Source: Streptomyces humicola (lineage in GTDB: Bacteria > Actinomycetota > Actinomycetes > Streptomycetales > Streptomycetaceae). From it: a stretch of 64,000 nucleotides of DNA. Location: the NCBI RefSeq assembly GCF_024436035.1, contig NZ_JANFNG010000009.1, forward strand, positions 124,001 to 188,000, in the 5' to 3' direction. Positions 63,411 through 64,000 of this stretch are shown one piece after another (within the stretch, counting starts at the first letter, position 1; each line of letters starts with the position of its first letter). The position numbers were made by a program, and so were the translations under genes. Below the pieces are notes generated by a model. It was given only the letters and a program-made list of their open reading frames with translations. It was not told the DNA's origin and did no database searches.

Positions 63411-64000
63411 TCACAGCGGCCGCAGTGCCGGCTCCTTCTGGACGGCGCCGAGCAACCGGTCGATCGCCATCTCGACGTCCTCCCGCCAGGAGATCGTGGA
63501 GCGCAGGTCGAGCCTGAGACGCGGATAGCGGGGATGCGGCCGCACCGTCTTGAAGCCGACCGCGGTGAGATGGTCCGCGGGAAGAATGCAACCGGGCTCC
63601 TCCCACCGTGCGTCCCCGAACGCCTCAATGGCTTTGAAGCCGCGTCGTACCAGGTCCTTGGCCACCGTCTGCACGAGCACTCTGCCGAGCCCCTGCCCCT
63701 GGAAGCCAGGGAGGATGCGGGAGGTCATCAGTTGCACCGCGTCGGGCGACACCGGGCTGGTGGGGAAGGCCAGCGATCGCGGAACATACGCCGGAGGGGC
63801 ATACAGCACGAAGCCCGCGGGGACGTCATCGACGTATGCCACGCGGCCGCATGAGCCCCATTCCAGGAGCACGCCCGAGATCCACGCCTCCTTCTCCAGC
63901 TCCGGCTTGCCTGCTTGCATCGCAGCCTCGCCACTCACCGGGTCGAGCTCCCAGAAGACGCAGGACCGGCAGCGCTTCGGCAGGTCCGGAAGGTTGTCCA
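63411..64000 (-). CDS. GNAT-family N-acetyltransferase, 5' end outside window
   Basis: The reading frame is open to the window edge, and its upstream part reads DNLPDLPKRCRSCVFWELDP before the in-frame GTG 63938. The true start is therefore beyond base 64000 and at least 196 residues are visible. The acetyl-CoA-binding segment is RILPGFQGQGLGRVLVQTVA, and PAGFVLYAPPAYVPRS and KAIEAFGDARW are conserved in the streptomycete protein next to trxA. It has two cysteines in CRSC near its start. The acetyl acceptor is unknown. Confidence 0.88.
   Translation of the reverse strand, partial: DNLPDLPKRCRSCVFWELDPVSGEAAMQAGKPELEKEAWISGVLLEWGSCGRVAYVDDVPAGFVLYAPPAYVPRSLAFPTSPVSPDAVQLMTSRILPGFQGQGLGRVLVQTVAKDLVRRGFKAIEAFGDARWEEPGCILPADHLTAVGFKTVRPHPRYPRLRLDLRSTISWREDVEMAIDRLLGAVQKEPALRPL

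Overview
The window is high-GC DNA with strong G/C bias at third codon positions, many GTG starts and GGAGG-type ribosome binding sites. Gene content and order point to a Streptomyces-like actinomycete chromosome close to oriC. The right half carries rpsF-ssb-rpsR-rplI, dnaB, ino1, pcnA, murJ-pseudokinase-sigM-anti-sigma and trxB-trxA. Six perfect copies of the Streptomyces parS palindrome (GTTTCACGTGAAAC) lie between 39.6 and 63.4 kb, as expected for the origin-proximal core. oriC itself is not in the window.

Layout. Positions 1-13.3 kb are an accessory, decayed zone. It holds two paralogous SpoIIE-type phosphatase/ATPase genes (one cut by the window edge) with a phoU fragment between them, a membrane SpoIIE phosphatase, an ISL3-type transposase fragment, a convergent pair of small secreted Asn/Gly-rich proteins, an XRE regulator / recombinase / zinc-ribbon module whose last gene is frameshifted, a relaxase pseudogene and a sensor-kinase pseudogene. 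Positions 13.3-19.6 kb are the cytochrome bd operon (cydA, cydB, fused cydDC) with a perfect Rex operator. Positions 19.6-35.6 kb hold mostly single-gene units: hisC, a LacI regulator, a PPP phosphatase, thiC with a TPP riboswitch, a YibE/F membrane protein, small membrane and cupin proteins, a cystathionine gamma-lyase-like enzyme, two flavin/F420-type split-barrel proteins, a Nudix hydrolase and a flavohaemoglobin with a long disordered tail.

Positions 35.6-41.5 kb carry replication and ribosome genes: dnaB with a DnaA-box-like array upstream, a MATE exporter, and the rpsF-ssb-rpsR-rplI operon. Positions 41.6-49 kb are cell-wall genes: FemX-like ligase, an alanine-racemase-like PLP protein, a GT87 mannosyltransferase-like protein and a bifunctional penicillin-binding protein. 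Positions 49-52.2 kb hold a PadR regulator with a clear palindromic operator, inositol phosphate synthase and an MFS transporter. Positions 52.2-64 kb hold pcnA, the large envelope protein DUF6049, MurJ, a separate pseudokinase, SigM with its anti-sigma factor, thioredoxin reductase and thioredoxin behind a SigR-type promoter, and a truncated GNAT gene. This last block resembles the pcnA-murJ-sigM-trxB-trxA order known from mycobacteria and streptomycetes.

No CRISPR array, tRNA, rRNA, intact prophage or biosynthetic gene cluster was recognised. The most interesting undescribed items are the convergent secreted repeat proteins, the damaged zinc-ribbon gene coupled to a recombinase, the SWFxP repeats in the globin tail, the phased DnaA-box-like array before dnaB, and the density of parS sites, one of them inside a coding sequence.
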